Assembly: GCA_963823105.1 (NCBI GenBank)
Contig: CAWGKC010000003.1
Span: 186,001-250,000, forward strand
Source: JAJYKC01 sp963823105
GTDB lineage: Bacteria > Acidobacteriota > Terriglobia > Bryobacterales > Bryobacteraceae
Direction of reading: 5' to 3'
Length of the DNA: 64,000 nt
The position numbers and the translations under genes were made by a program. A model generated the notes under the pieces. It saw only the letters and a program-made list of their open reading frames with translations, was not told where the DNA came from and did not search any database. This document shows, one piece after another, positions 17,864-27,020 of the stretch (positions are counted from its first letter, which is position 1; the number at the start of each line of letters is the position of its first letter).

Positions 17864-18662
17864 TCAGTGTGGCGCCAGATTCGGCACCGTGCTCCCGCCC
17901 AGGCCCGCGTATTCCTCCTTCACCTTCACCACCTTCCCCCCGCTAAAAGTGATGAACGTGATCTTGCCCGGCGGCTCGCCGTAAATCCAATCCTCGTAAT
18001 CGGCGCCGTCTCGCGATTGCCGGTCCTTGGTTCGCGGCTTGCCCATCGCCATCACCACCTCGTCGCGGTCCATCCCCTCCACCGCCCGCTTATCCTTAAT
18101 CGCGCTCTGCATCGCCGGCGGCAGCGTCGACACGTAATCCACCGTCGCGCTCCCTTTTTCGAAATCGAGGATCGGCGCCAGGATCTTCTTCAAATCCGCG
18201 CTCTGCAACCGCGGCACCGGCCCGTGAAACAAAATCGCCAGCGTCGTCCCACCCGGCGCGTTCGTGCCCTGGCCGCCCATCGGTCCCGGCATCGGCCCGC
18301 CCATGCTCCCCTGGACGTTGTCGTACCAATGCCGCCCGCCCTTATATCCATGATTGAACTGCAGCACGATCCGGTCGCTGTCGAAGCTGATCTCGGTGAT
18401 CTGCACCTCGTCGCCGACGCGCGCCGCAACGCCCCGGTCCTTGCTCAACGTCTGCCACAAGCCGCGAATCGAAGTCCCCGTTGCGCTCATAGGGCAGCGC
18501 CTTCCTCGACCTCGGAAACAACACCTTCGCCTTCCCGTACTCGGCTTCGATCCCGCGCAGAATGTCTACCTTGTCTTCGTCGGTCAGCGTTTTCGATTCC
18601 GCCCGCAACGCCGGCGCCATCGCCATCGCCGCCGCCATCGCCCAAACGCCCGTCTTACTCAT
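17864..18662 (-). CDS. Secreted hypothetical protein, frameshifted
   Basis: Starts with a signal-like segment (GVWAMAAAMAMAPALRAES), then DEDKVDILRGIEAEYGKAKV and LPYERNGDFD. The frame changes near 18467: after removing one base the protein continues RGLWQTLSKDRGVAARVGDE and VQITEISFDSDRIVLQFNHG, with a glycine/proline-rich stretch (GSMGGPMPGPMGGQGTNAPGG) and a C-terminal SmpA/OmlA-like element (AMGKPRTKD, DWIYGEPPGKITFITFSGGK). The latter resembles small outer-membrane-associated domains that read a start-of-repeat M-G-x-P. The start overlaps the CPBP protease stop by 8 bases (ATGAGTAA), so the two are co-translated. Function unknown. Confidence 0.7.
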
Positions 18663-19518
18663 CGCCCGCCAGCCATGGAATCTGGTGCAACACCGGGACC
18701 TTGTAAATATAGACGAACAACGCCGCCACCGCCATCGTCGTAAACAAGCTGCCCTCCGGCCCATAATCGCCGCCGCTCCACAGCGCGCCCACCCTCGGGT
18801 GAACCGCGTGTCCCGTAACTTCCATTGTAAACCCGCTCAAATTGACGCCCAGCATCGGCAGCGTCCAGTTCCACCCGAAGTGAAGCCCGATCGGCAGCCA
18901 CAAATCGCCGCTGCGGAAAAACGCGACACCGAGCAACAACCCCCACGCCACGGTGTTGGCGAGCCCCACCGCGCTTACGTTCTGATTGTTCAAATGCGCG
19001 ACGCCGAACAACACCGCCATCGGAATAATCGTCGCGTAGCGGCCCATGTGCCGCGCCATCACCTGGAACGCGTAGCCGCGAAACAGCAGCTCCTCGCCCA
19101 CCGCCCCGAACAGCAGCACGATCGAAACGAACAGCACGCTCGCCCAATGCAGCCGCCCATCGCCGACGCGATCGTACGCCCCCTCGCCCGTCGACAGGGG
19201 AAGCAGCACCACCAGCGCCGCCGCCGCGATGCCTCCGCCGATCCCCAGCAGCAGATTCCGCCGCGACGCCGCGCTCCAACCCAATCCCAGCCCCGCCAGC
19301 CGCCCATCCTCGTAAATTCGCATCGCCAGGGCATTCGCCACCGCCGCCGCGGCGAACGTCCCCAGCGCCGCCGTCACGAAGTACCCCGCCACCGGCATCA
19401 TCAGCACCGGAAAAATCGTCATCCCCAAAATCGCCATCAACGCGAACACCGCCACGCGCAACAAAAATGCGAAGCGCGAGCTCGTCGCGGATTCCTTCGG
19501 TGGCAATACTTGAGTCAT
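18655..19518 (-). CDS. CPBP-family intramembrane protease (Abi/CAAX-like)
   Basis: 287 residues, about eight hydrophobic segments. The family motifs are all there: GAVGEELLFRGYAFQVMARH (EExxxR), MAVLFGVAHLNNQNV (FxxxH) and PIGLHFGWNWTLPM (HxxxN/D). Members are glutamic membrane proteases, or bacteriocin-immunity and regulatory membrane proteins. It shares its stop region with the start of the downstream secreted hypothetical protein, so they may function together; nothing here points to bacteriocins. Confidence 0.88.
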   Translation of the reverse strand: MTQVLPPKESATSSRFAFLLRVAVFALMAILGMTIFPVLMMPVAGYFVTAALGTFAAAAVANALAMRIYEDGRLAGLGLGWSAASRRNLLLGIGGGIAAAALVVLLPLSTGEGAYDRVGDGRLHWASVLFVSIVLLFGAVGEELLFRGYAFQVMARHMGRYATIIPMAVLFGVAHLNNQNVSAVGLANTVAWGLLLGVAFFRSGDLWLPIGLHFGWNWTLPMLGVNLSGFTMEVTGHAVHPRVGALWSGGDYGPEGSLFTTMAVAALFVYIYKVPVLHQIPWLAGDE

Positions 19519-19543
19519 GCGTCTCTGGTAAGCATAATCGTTT

Positions 19544-19882
19544 CTACCGCGCCGCGCCGCTTTGAAGATACTCGACGATCTGCCACAGCCGCTCGTCGGG
19601 CAATTGCGAAAACGAAGGCATCCCCGCGGTGCGCGATCCGTTTCGCAAAACCCAGAGCAGCGCGCCCGGCTCCGCTCGTTTCACCCTCTCCACCGCCAGC
19701 GCCGGAGCCTTCCCCATGCCTTCTCCCTCGGCTCCGTGGCACTGCGCGCAATGCCTCTCGAACAATTTCCTCCCCGCCCGCCGCGCGCTTTCGTTTCCCG
19801 CGTACGGATTCAAAGCCGCCTCATGCGGCGCGTGCTGTAAGAGATCTCCCGTCACCAACAGGATCCACATCAAAATCTTCAC
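19544..19882 (-). CDS. Small c-type cytochrome
   Basis: About 112 residues from a GTG at 19882, chosen because GGAGGT lies 6 bases upstream. The start VKILMWILLVTGDLL is a secretion signal; the heme-binding CAQCHGAEGEGMGKAP follows, and the axial Met is probably in RTAGMPSFSQLPDERLWQIV, the usual C-terminal helix of cytochrome c6/cbb3-like domains. Exported, monoheme. The stop of the upstream envelope protein is 2 bases away, so both are in one transcript, but the electron partner is unknown. Confidence 0.85.
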   Translation of the reverse strand: MKILMWILLVTGDLLQHAPHEAALNPYAGNESARRAGRKLFERHCAQCHGAEGEGMGKAPALAVERVKRAEPGALLWVLRNGSRTAGMPSFSQLPDERLWQIVEYLQSGAAR

Positions 19883-19884
19883 GG

Positions 19885-20754
19885 TTACCTCCACAGCCCG
19901 CGCAGCGCGCGTCCAAATTGGCTGATTTCGTACGACACGCCGAAGCGCAGCAAAAACGGAGCGCTCGTCGCCGTCAACCCGAATCCCGGCGAAAGCTTCA
20001 ACGTCACCCCCGACGGCAATTCCCACGAGATCGTCGGCGCGGCGTAGTGCGAAGTATCGGCCAGCCCGAACGCGCCCGCTGTCCCCAGTCCGCCGTAAAA
20101 CTCTACGCCCACGCGGAAATTCTCGGCGCACCACGCGCACTCCTCCGGCCGCGCCTCCAACCCCAGCGACCGGCTCGCCCCCGCCGCATAGCCGAACTCC
20201 AACGGCCCGTGCGCCAGATTTTTCTCCAAAATGAAATTCTCCGAAACGTTCCATCCCCGGAAATTGCTGCTCAGGATCAGCTTCCCCTCCAGCTCCCTCT
20301 GTTTCACCCCGCGCGCCTCCGCGTTCCAAACCGCCAGATCCCCCTGGCTGTCGTTACCCACCACTTCCATCAGCGTTTTGTCCGCCTGATTTATATCCTC
20401 GAATTCGAGATAAAACACCGGGTTGATCCAGTGCTCCCGCTTCAGCGGCCGCAACCGGTTCTCCCAACGGAACCCGGTGAAGATCGTGCTGTCGCCGCCC
20501 GTCGCCTGCCCGTCCAAATAAACCTCCGTCGTCCACCATCCCGTAAGACCATATTCCAGCTCCGCCGCCGTGCCCAAGAACCGGTTTCCGCCGTACGGTT
20601 TCCCCATGGCGTTCGAGAACTCGATCTCCAGATTTCCCGCCTCCTCCATCTGTTGGCTGTAGGTCACGAAATAGGGCGGCTCGGCCCCGTGGAGAGCGAA
20701 CGGGATCGAAATCAGGATTGCGGCTTGGATTATGTGTTTGCAAGTGAGTTGCAT
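19885..20754 (-). CDS. Outer-membrane-type hypothetical protein
   Basis: Starts at ATG 20754 with a signal peptide (IIQAAILISIPFALHGAEP). The mature part is rich in alternating aromatic strands (GLTGWWTTEVYLDG, INPVFYLEFEDI, GPLEFGYAAGASRSLG, VEFYGGLGTAGAFG) and ends LLRFGVSYEISQFGRALRGLWR, a pattern of a beta-barrel. Two cysteines (ECAWCAENF) sit close together. No family name is offered. Coupled with the small cytochrome c. Confidence 0.6.
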   Translation of the reverse strand: MQLTCKHIIQAAILISIPFALHGAEPPYFVTYSQQMEEAGNLEIEFSNAMGKPYGGNRFLGTAAELEYGLTGWWTTEVYLDGQATGGDSTIFTGFRWENRLRPLKREHWINPVFYLEFEDINQADKTLMEVVGNDSQGDLAVWNAEARGVKQRELEGKLILSSNFRGWNVSENFILEKNLAHGPLEFGYAAGASRSLGLEARPEECAWCAENFRVGVEFYGGLGTAGAFGLADTSHYAAPTISWELPSGVTLKLSPGFGLTATSAPFLLRFGVSYEISQFGRALRGLWR

Positions 20755-20879
20755 AAGCCAGTCCAGGGTAACCGGCTGGCTTGAGAGCAAGAAACATGTT
20801 TTCAACGAAGTGCGAAATATCAGATCGGAATAGTCTAATATACGATCTTGAACGGTCCTAGATCGCCATTAATCGAAGA

Positions 20880-21074
20880 TTATTTAGGTCCTAGTTCGCC
20901 CGATAGCAAGAGCTGCGAGACGTAAGCAAGAACAGCGCGGCGCTCGGGCGATAGAAAAACTCCCCCGCTGAAGCCTCCCACGATCGAGAAAATCAGGAGC
21001 AAAAGTTCCACCCAAAACGTTCCCGTCCGCCCGAGTGCGAGACTCAGCGGCGAACCAACGCAGATTGTCGACAT
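20880..21074 (-). CDS. Possible small membrane protein
   Basis: A 64-residue frame with one clear hydrophobic segment (TFWVELLLLIFSIVGGFSGG) and a polar C-terminus (RRAVLAYVSQLLLSGELGPK). It lies between the SRPBCC gene and the envelope protein gene, same strand. There is no clear ribosome site and no family match, and a second frame overlaps it, so it may be chance. Confidence 0.25.
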   Translation of the reverse strand: MSTICVGSPLSLALGRTGTFWVELLLLIFSIVGGFSGGVFLSPERRAVLAYVSQLLLSGELGPK

Positions 21075-21090
21075 TCATACAGGCCCCAAC

Positions 21091-21979
21091 CTACCTCCCC
21101 TCCGAGATTTCCTTGATGTGGTTCAGCACCCGCAAATGGATCCGGTGGACGATGGCGTCCGTCCACAGGCGCCAATAAACTCCTGGCCACAACTCCTGCC
21201 GGTACCACGTGGTCCCCGCGAGCAGCGTGTGGCCGTTGGCGAGCGGCGTCAGCAAAAACTGTCCTTGCGTCGACGCGAAATAGCCGCGCAAATGCGCCGG
21301 GTGAATTTCGTAAGGAGACAGCTCGCGCATCGGCTCCGGGTTGTGCGTCACGGCGAATCGCAACAGGCGCGGTTCGTCCCACACGATTACCGGCTCGACA
21401 AACGTGCCGGTCGAGAACTCACAGCGCCGCACCGCGCCCGCGCCTCGCCCCTCGATGCGCGCCCGCAGCGGAAAGGCGAGGCCCGCGCGGAAAAACCACT
21501 CCTTCGGAGGGGCGAGATCGGGAAACTCGATCACGTTCCGCCACACCGTCTCCGCCGGCGCCGCGATCTCGACCGCGCTGGTCACCGCCGCCGGCGGGCT
21601 CGATGGACGCGGGAGATCGCCCGTCGCGATCAGCAGCGGAAGCACCAACGTTCCGGGCGCGGCCATGTACCCCAGCCAAGTCCCGGCCAGCGCCAACGGA
21701 ACGGCGAGCGGAGCCGCCATCGCCAGACAGAGCAGCCCCTCAAAGCCCCCCACGACGAAAATCGCCGCCGCCACCGCCAGCGACAACATCGTCAGTCCCA
21801 TGCATTCGGACACTTTCCTCGCGCCGGCGCGCCGTCCCATCGCACCGCAGGCCATCCCCATTCGCCAGCGGCACTCCCAGAAACATCGCGTATCCATATC
21901 TCGCGTCGCTCAACACCAATAAATGAACCGCGGCAACGCCCCCCATCGCCACGCCCACGGCCACCGCCGCCCTCCTCAC
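21091..21979 (-). CDS. Membrane-anchored SRPBCC (START-like) protein, frameshifted
   Basis: N-terminal membrane part of about four helices (VAVGVAMGGVAAVHLLVLSD; GLTMLSLAVAAAIFVVGGFE; LAMAAPLAVPLALAGTWLGY), then a SRPBCC domain: AVEIAAPAETVWRNVIEFPD, ARIEGRGAGAVRRCEFSTG, EPVIVWDEPRLLRFAV and GHTLLAGTTWYRQELWPG. Such folds bind hydrophobic ligands. The GTG start at 21979 overlaps the GbsR stop (GTGA). The frame breaks near 21863, where dropping one base joins FLGVPLA to MGMACGAMGRR. Coupling to GbsR suggests it is the regulated partner. Confidence 0.75.
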
Positions 21980-22509
21980 GCCGCCCCCGAAAACAGCCGC
22001 CGCAATTGGCCTTTGAACCGCAGCAGCGAGCGCAGCGCCCCGCCGGGCAGCTTGCGGAACTCCTCGTACAGCGCGCCGGTCTCCTCGAAAAACCCCAGCA
22101 TCTCGCGAATCCTCTTCCGCGCCTCCCGGTCCTCCGGGGTGTTCTCCGCCGGCGCGGCCGCGCACTCCCGCAGCACCTGCAGCGTCGGGTCGATCTCCCG
22201 CCGCTTGCGCTCCTCCAGCACGACGTAGAACATCTCCCACACGTCCTTCATCGTTTCGAAGTGGTCCTTGCGGTCGCCCAGCACGTGAACCACCCGCACC
22301 AACCCCCACGCCTGCAGCTCCCGCAGGCTGTTGCTCGCGTTCGACCGCGCCACCTCCAGCAGCGCCGAAATCCGCTCGGCCGTCATCGGCTTGGGCGAAA
22401 GATACAGCAGCGCGTGAATCTGCGCCACCGTCCGGTTCAACCCCCACCGCGTCCCCAGCTCTCCCCAATGCAAAACGAATTTCCGCGCCGCCGGGCTTAG
22501 TTTATCCAT
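21976..22509 (-). CDS. GbsR/MarR-type transcriptional regulator
   Basis: Winged-helix regulator of the GbsR group, 177 residues from the ATG at 22509 (MDKLSPAARKFVLHWGELG). The DNA-binding part is RTVAQIHALLYLSPKPMTAE followed by RISALLEVARSNASNSLREL and the wing GLVRVVHVLGDRKDHFE; a helical dimer region follows. In other bacteria GbsR controls compatible-solute genes. It is first gene of a two-gene unit with the SRPBCC protein and has a perfect inverted repeat just upstream, so autoregulation is likely. Confidence 0.85.
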   Translation of the reverse strand: MDKLSPAARKFVLHWGELGTRWGLNRTVAQIHALLYLSPKPMTAERISALLEVARSNASNSLRELQAWGLVRVVHVLGDRKDHFETMKDVWEMFYVVLEERKRREIDPTLQVLRECAAAPAENTPEDREARKRIREMLGFFEETGALYEEFRKLPGGALRSLLRFKGQLRRLFSGAA

Positions 22510-22516
22510 ACAGTTC

Positions 22517-22534
22517 TTTCTGTCTAAACAGAAA
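22517..22534 (-). promoter_or_regulatory. Probable GbsR operator
   Basis: TTTCTGT-CTAA-ACAGAAA, a perfect 7-base inverted repeat 7 bases upstream of the GbsR start, in the short divergent gap before the glycosyltransferase gene at 22591. Binding there would block initiation of the regulator's own message and perhaps affect the divergent gene. Confidence 0.55.
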
Positions 22535-22590
22535 TTACAGGAAAACCAGTACGAAGTCAACCCCCCGCCAACGCGCTATCCTGATTCCTC

Positions 22591-24000
22591 ATGCTCTCCC
22601 GCCGCCTGGCGCTCGCGCTCCTCGCCCTCCTCCTCGCCGTCAACGTCTACCGCGCGGCGACGCAGGCCATCGCCGTCGACGAAGCCTTCGCCTGGCAGAA
22701 AATGCTCTCCGGCTCCTGGCGCGCGATGTTCGACACCTTCGACGCCTGCCACCACTTCCTCTACACCTACCTGAGCTGGATCTCCATCCATCTCCTCGGC
22801 GTCTCCGCCTTCTCCCTCCGCCTGCCCGCGCTGCTCGCCGGCGCGCTATACTTCGCCGCCGTCTACCGCCTCTCGCTCTGGCTCTTCGGTTCGTCCTGGC
22901 GCCTGCTCCTCGCCGTCGCCGCGCTCTCGCTCAACCCTTACATCCTCGACTTCCTCTCCGCCGCCCGCGGCTACGGCCTCGCCATGGCTTGCCTCCTCTG
23001 GGCGCTCTATGAAACCCTCCGGGCCGTCTCGTCTCCCCCCGCGCACCTCCCGCGCGCCGCCCTCTGGCTCAGCTTCGGCGTCGCCTCCAATCTCACGTTC
23101 CTGTTCCCCTCGCTCGCCCTTGTCACCGTCACTCTCACCGCCTCCCCGCTCGCCCGCCGCGCCGCCCTCCGCTATCTCGCGGCGTTCCTTCTCCCCGCCG
23201 CGGCCCTCATCGCGCTCCCGCTCTCCCATGCCCGGCGCGACAGTTTCTACTATGGGTCGACGAAGTTCGAAGACACCTGGAACACCCTCGCCCAGGGCTC
23301 GCTGCTCTGTTCTCAGCCGGCCTTCCTCCCGCCAACATGGCAAGCGCCCTATCACTCGCTCGTCGCGCAAATCGTCCACCTCATGCCCTGGACGATCGCC
23401 GCTCTCGCCCTCCCCTTCGCCTACGCCCTCTTCGCCGCCGCCCGCGCGCGCTTTCAAAATCTCGACCGCGCCTCCGCCACTCTCCTTCTCTCCGCCTCCA
23501 CTCTCGCCGTCACGGTCGGCGGTCTCCTCGCGGCCCATTGGATCTTCGCCCTCCTGTACCCGATGGACCGCACCGGCCTCTATCTCATCCCGCTCGTCAC
23601 GCTCACCGCCCTCGCCGCCGCCGCCGGTCCGTTATTGCCGCGCGCCTTCCAAGCGGCCGTGGTTCTCTTCATCGTCCTCTTCGCCGCCGCCTTCCACACC
23701 ACTTACTATCGCGACTGGCCCTACTGCCGCCCGCTCAAACAAATGCTCTCGCTCGCCGCGGCCTCCCGCCCCGCCGGCGCGATCGTCCATCTCGGCGGCA
23801 GCTTCGTCTTCGAACCGCCGCTCAACTTCTACCGCGAAACCCAACATCTGGCCTGGTATGCGCCCGTCGTCCGCGCCGACCCCAACGCCCCCGCCGATTT
23901 CTATTTCCTCTTCGACGAAGACCTCGCCGTCATCCCCCGCCATCGCCTGCGCGTCCTCTTTCAGGACCCCGTCTCCCTAGCCACCCTCGCGGCGCCGTAG
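22591..24000 (+). CDS. Integral-membrane glycosyltransferase-like protein (GT39/ArnT type)
   Basis: 469 residues with about 11 hydrophobic helices. The first periplasmic loop carries the acidic motif AIAVDEAFAWQKMLSG, the position of the D-E motif of GT-C enzymes, followed by HHFLYTYLSWISIHLLGVSA and FSLRLPALLAGALYF, which fits ArnT/PMT-like transferases using polyprenyl-phosphate sugars. The C-terminal soluble part (IVHLGGSFVFEPPLNFY) is short. Divergent from GbsR; ends next to the PadR promoter. Donor and acceptor unknown. Confidence 0.7.
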   Translation: MLSRRLALALLALLLAVNVYRAATQAIAVDEAFAWQKMLSGSWRAMFDTFDACHHFLYTYLSWISIHLLGVSAFSLRLPALLAGALYFAAVYRLSLWLFGSSWRLLLAVAALSLNPYILDFLSAARGYGLAMACLLWALYETLRAVSSPPAHLPRAALWLSFGVASNLTFLFPSLALVTVTLTASPLARRAALRYLAAFLLPAAALIALPLSHARRDSFYYGSTKFEDTWNTLAQGSLLCSQPAFLPPTWQAPYHSLVAQIVHLMPWTIAALALPFAYALFAAARARFQNLDRASATLLLSASTLAVTVGGLLAAHWIFALLYPMDRTGLYLIPLVTLTALAAAAGPLLPRAFQAAVVLFIVLFAAAFHTTYYRDWPYCRPLKQMLSLAAASRPAGAIVHLGGSFVFEPPLNFYRETQHLAWYAPVVRADPNAPADFYFLFDEDLAVIPRHRLRVLFQDPVSLATLAAP

Positions 24001-24003
24001 CGC

Positions 24004-24033
24004 TTGACAGAAGGCGGCAGGCACAGGTATCCT
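24004..24033 (+). promoter_or_regulatory. Sigma-70-type promoter of padR-ADOP operon
   Basis: TTGACA (24004-24009) and TATCCT (24028-24033) with an 18-base spacer. Transcription would begin about 7 bases on, at 24040, which is the A of the PadR ATG. No Shine-Dalgarno is present, so the message is probably leaderless. Confidence 0.65.
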
Positions 24034-24039
24034 ATCCCT

Positions 24040-24375
24040 ATGGAACCTATGCCTAAGAGCGAGATGCCTTCCGGGGCGCTGGTGCTGCTGATTCTGCGGG
24101 TGCTGCGGCCGGGGGCGTTGCACGGCTACGCGATCGCGCAGCGGATTCATACGCTGTCGTCGGAGGTGCTGCGGGTGGAGGAGGGGTCGCTGTATCCGGC
24201 GCTGCAGAAGATTCTGCTGAAGGGCTGGGTGACGGCGGAGTGGGGCGTTTCGGAGACGAACCGCAAGGTGCGGTTTTATCGGCTGACGGCGAAGGGGCGA
24301 AAGCGGCTGGAAGCGGAGTTGTCCGGCTATGAACGCGTTCACGAGGCGATTCAAGCGGTGTTGCGAACGGCTTAA
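24040..24375 (+). CDS. PadR-family transcriptional regulator
   Basis: About 111 residues: MPSGALVLLILRVLRPGALH, GYAIAQRIHTLSSEVLRVEE, then GSLYPALQKILLKGWVTAEW and the wing NRKVRFYRLTAKGRKRLEAE. This is a short PadR winged helix (class s-2). Start placed at 24040 because the promoter's start point falls there. The ADOP permease gene begins 13 bases after the stop, the standard PadR-ADOP pair of Acidobacteriota; PadR presumably represses the pair and responds to a ligand the permease handles. Confidence 0.9.
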   Translation: MEPMPKSEMPSGALVLLILRVLRPGALHGYAIAQRIHTLSSEVLRVEEGSLYPALQKILLKGWVTAEWGVSETNRKVRFYRLTAKGRKRLEAELSGYERVHEAIQAVLRTA

Positions 24376-24387
24376 GGGGAGACTGCG

Positions 24388-26942
24388 ATGGGCGAGATTT
24401 TGCGGCGGATTCGATATTTGCTGAACCGGGAGCGTTTCGACCGGGAACTGGCGAGCGACATGGAAGCGCATCGCGAGATGGCGGCGCTCGACGGGGGCGG
24501 GCAGTTCGGCAACCCGCTCGTGCTGCGCGAGGAGGCGCGGGAAGCGTGGGGGTGGACGTGGATCGACCGTCTCTTCCAGGACCTGCGCTTCGCCGCGCGC
24601 ATGTTGCGAAAATCGCCGGGATTTACGCTCGCCGCGGTGCTGATGCTGGCGATAGGAATCGGGGCGAACGTGGCGGCGTTCAGCTTTTTCAATCTGATGG
24701 TGCTGCGGCCGCTGCCGGTTCGCGATCCGGCGACGCTGCTGCGGTTTGAACGGAGTTCTCCCCAAGGCTATGCGACGGCGATGCCTTATCCGGAGGCGGA
24801 GTTTTTCCGCCGGCACTCCCGGACCTTGTCGGCGGTGGTGGCGATGGGCAATACCAAAGTCGCGATCGAGGGCGAAGCCGGGCAACTTATGGCGCATTTT
24901 GTTACGGCGAATTACTTTCATGAGCTGGGCGGGGCGCCCGTGCTGGGGAGAGTGTTCGAGGAGGCGCGGGACGGGGTTCCGGGCGCGGAAGCGGTGGTGG
25001 TGGTGAGCGAGCGGTTCTGGCAGCGCCATTTTGGAGGGGACGCGTCGGTGGTGGGAAAGACGGTCCGCATCAATGGAAAGCCGGCGACGGTGATCGGCGT
25101 CGTTTCCGCGCAGTTCAATGGGCTGAGCATGGCCAATTCGGACGTTTGGATTCCGATCGCGCAGACGCCGTATTTCATCGAAGGCAGCCGGTTGTTGACG
25201 GCCATCCCGTCGACCGACGGCGACGTGCAAATGTGGGGGCGGTTGCAGCCGGGCCGCACGGCGAAGATGGCCGAGGACGAGCTGCGCGGGCTGGCGGCGG
25301 AGTTGCGGAAGCGATCGCCGAACGGCATTTGGAAAAACGAGAGCCTGCCGAGCCAGCCCGGCGGCTATGCGCGCAACCTGGGCGACGGGTTCAGCAGCGG
25401 ATCGGGGACGGGACCGCGCGACGAGATGTTCCCGATCCTTGTTTCGATGGGCGCGCTGGTGCTGCTGATTCTGGCGGCGGCGTGCGGCAACCTGGGCAGC
25501 TTGCTGCTGGCGCGAGGAGTGGCGAGGGAGCGGGAGATGTCGATTCGCGCGGCCGTCGGCGCGGGCCGGGGAAGGCTGATCCGGCAATTGTTCACCGAAA
25601 GCCTGCTGCTGGCGCTGCTGGGATCGGCCGCCGGATTGGTTTTGGGTTATGGAACGCTGCGGAGCCTGCTGGCGTTGACCTCCGCGCCGGCTTGGCTCGA
25701 TCCAACGCCGGATTGGCGCGTCGTCGTTTTTGCGGCGGGCGCGGGGTGTATGGCGGCGATCCTGTTCGGGCTTGCGCCGGCGTTTCAGGCGGCACGGCCC
25801 AGCGCGCCGCGCGGCCAAAGCCCGGCAGTTGTTGATTGGTGCGCAAGTGGCGGCGAGCTGCGTGTTGTTGATCGTGTCGGGACTGCTGGTGCGGGCGCTC
25901 AACCGGGCGACGAAGGCGCATCCGGGTTTCGAGTTCGAGCAAGTGGTTTCGATCGATCCGGCGCTGTGGGCGCACGGTTACTCGCCGGCGAATGCGCGCG
26001 CGTACCTGGATGCGTTGAAGAGCCGCCTTCGCGGCGTTCCGGGCGTGGAGTCGGTTTCGCTCGCCTCCGTCGCGCCGTTGGGACATAAAACCGTCGTGTT
26101 TTCCGAACAGATCGACGGGCGCACGCTTAACGTTCACGTCAACCATGTCGATCCGGAGTTCTTTGAGACGATGACGATTCCGCTGCTGCGTGGACGGAAT
26201 CTGACGCGCGGCGACAGGGACGCGATGATCGTCAGCGAGTCGTTGGCCCGCCTGCAATGGCCGGCGCAAGACCCGTTGGGGAAGCCAATGCAGATGGACG
26301 ACGAGAAGTTCACCGTGGTGGGCGTGGCCGGGAACGCGCGGGTGACGGCGCCGCAGGATCCGGATGCGCAGGAGGGATATTTTGCCGCCGGAGCGGCCGA
26401 CATGCCTTCGATGACGGTGCTGGTGAAGACTTCAGGACCGCCGGAGGGTTTGGTCCCGTTCGTGGCGTCGATCGCGAAAACGATCGATCCCAAGGTGTTT
26501 CCGGAAGTCGAGTTGATGCGAACCTCGTTTCGAGAGCGGCTGCACGGCGCCGAATATAGCGCGCTGGCGGTAAGCGTGCTAGGATTCCCTGGCGCTGCTT
26601 CTGGCTTGTCTCGGCATCGTCGGACTGGTGTCCTACGCCGTCTCGCAGCGGACGAAGGAGATCGGCATCCGCATGGCGCTGGGGGCGAAACCGTCGCGGG
26701 TGCTGTCGGCGGTGCTGCGCCAATTCGCGCTGCCCGTGGCCGTGGGCCTGGTGGCGGGAGTGGGAGGCGCGGCGGCGCTGAGCCAGATTCTGCGCCGCCA
26801 ACTCTACGGGGTGAGCCATCTCGATCCCGTCGCCTACTTCGCCGCGGTCGGAGTGTTTGCGCTTACCGCCGCCATCGCGGCGCTGCTGCCGGCGCGGCGC
26901 GCGCTGAAAGTCGATCCGCTGCGGGCGTTGAGATACGAATAG
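24388..26942 (+). CDS. ADOP-family ABC permease, two frameshifts
   Basis: Acidobacterial duplicated orphan permease. The N-terminus (MGEILRRIRYLLNRERFDRE) is the ADOP leader, then DLRFAARMLRKSPGFTLAAV and first helix, a MacB-like periplasmic domain, FtsX helices (ILAAACGNLGSLLLARGVAR, RAAVGAGRGRLIRQLFTES), the second periplasmic domain and the second FtsX half (SQRTKEIGIRMALGAKPSRV), ending ARRALKVDPLRALRYE. Breaks near 25810 (SAPR to AKARQLLIGAQVAASC) and near 26585 (AVSVLG to SLALLLACLGIVGLVSYAV) are each removed by dropping one base; repaired length about 850 residues. No ATPase gene is adjacent. Confidence 0.92.
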
Positions 26943-26999
26943 GGAGTTCGGCGCGATCGGCGGCGGTAGCAATCCTCCTCGAACGGAGCGTCGCTTAGA

Positions 27000-27018
27000 T
27001 GTGTACAATGAGTACACA
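27000..27018 (+). promoter_or_regulatory. Operator-like inverted repeat before the Phd gene
   Basis: TGTGTAC-AATGA-GTACACA, a perfect 7-base inverted repeat ending 2 bases before the ATG at 27021. Phd/YefM antitoxins repress their own genes through such sites. Confidence 0.6.
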
Positions 27019-27020
27019 AT

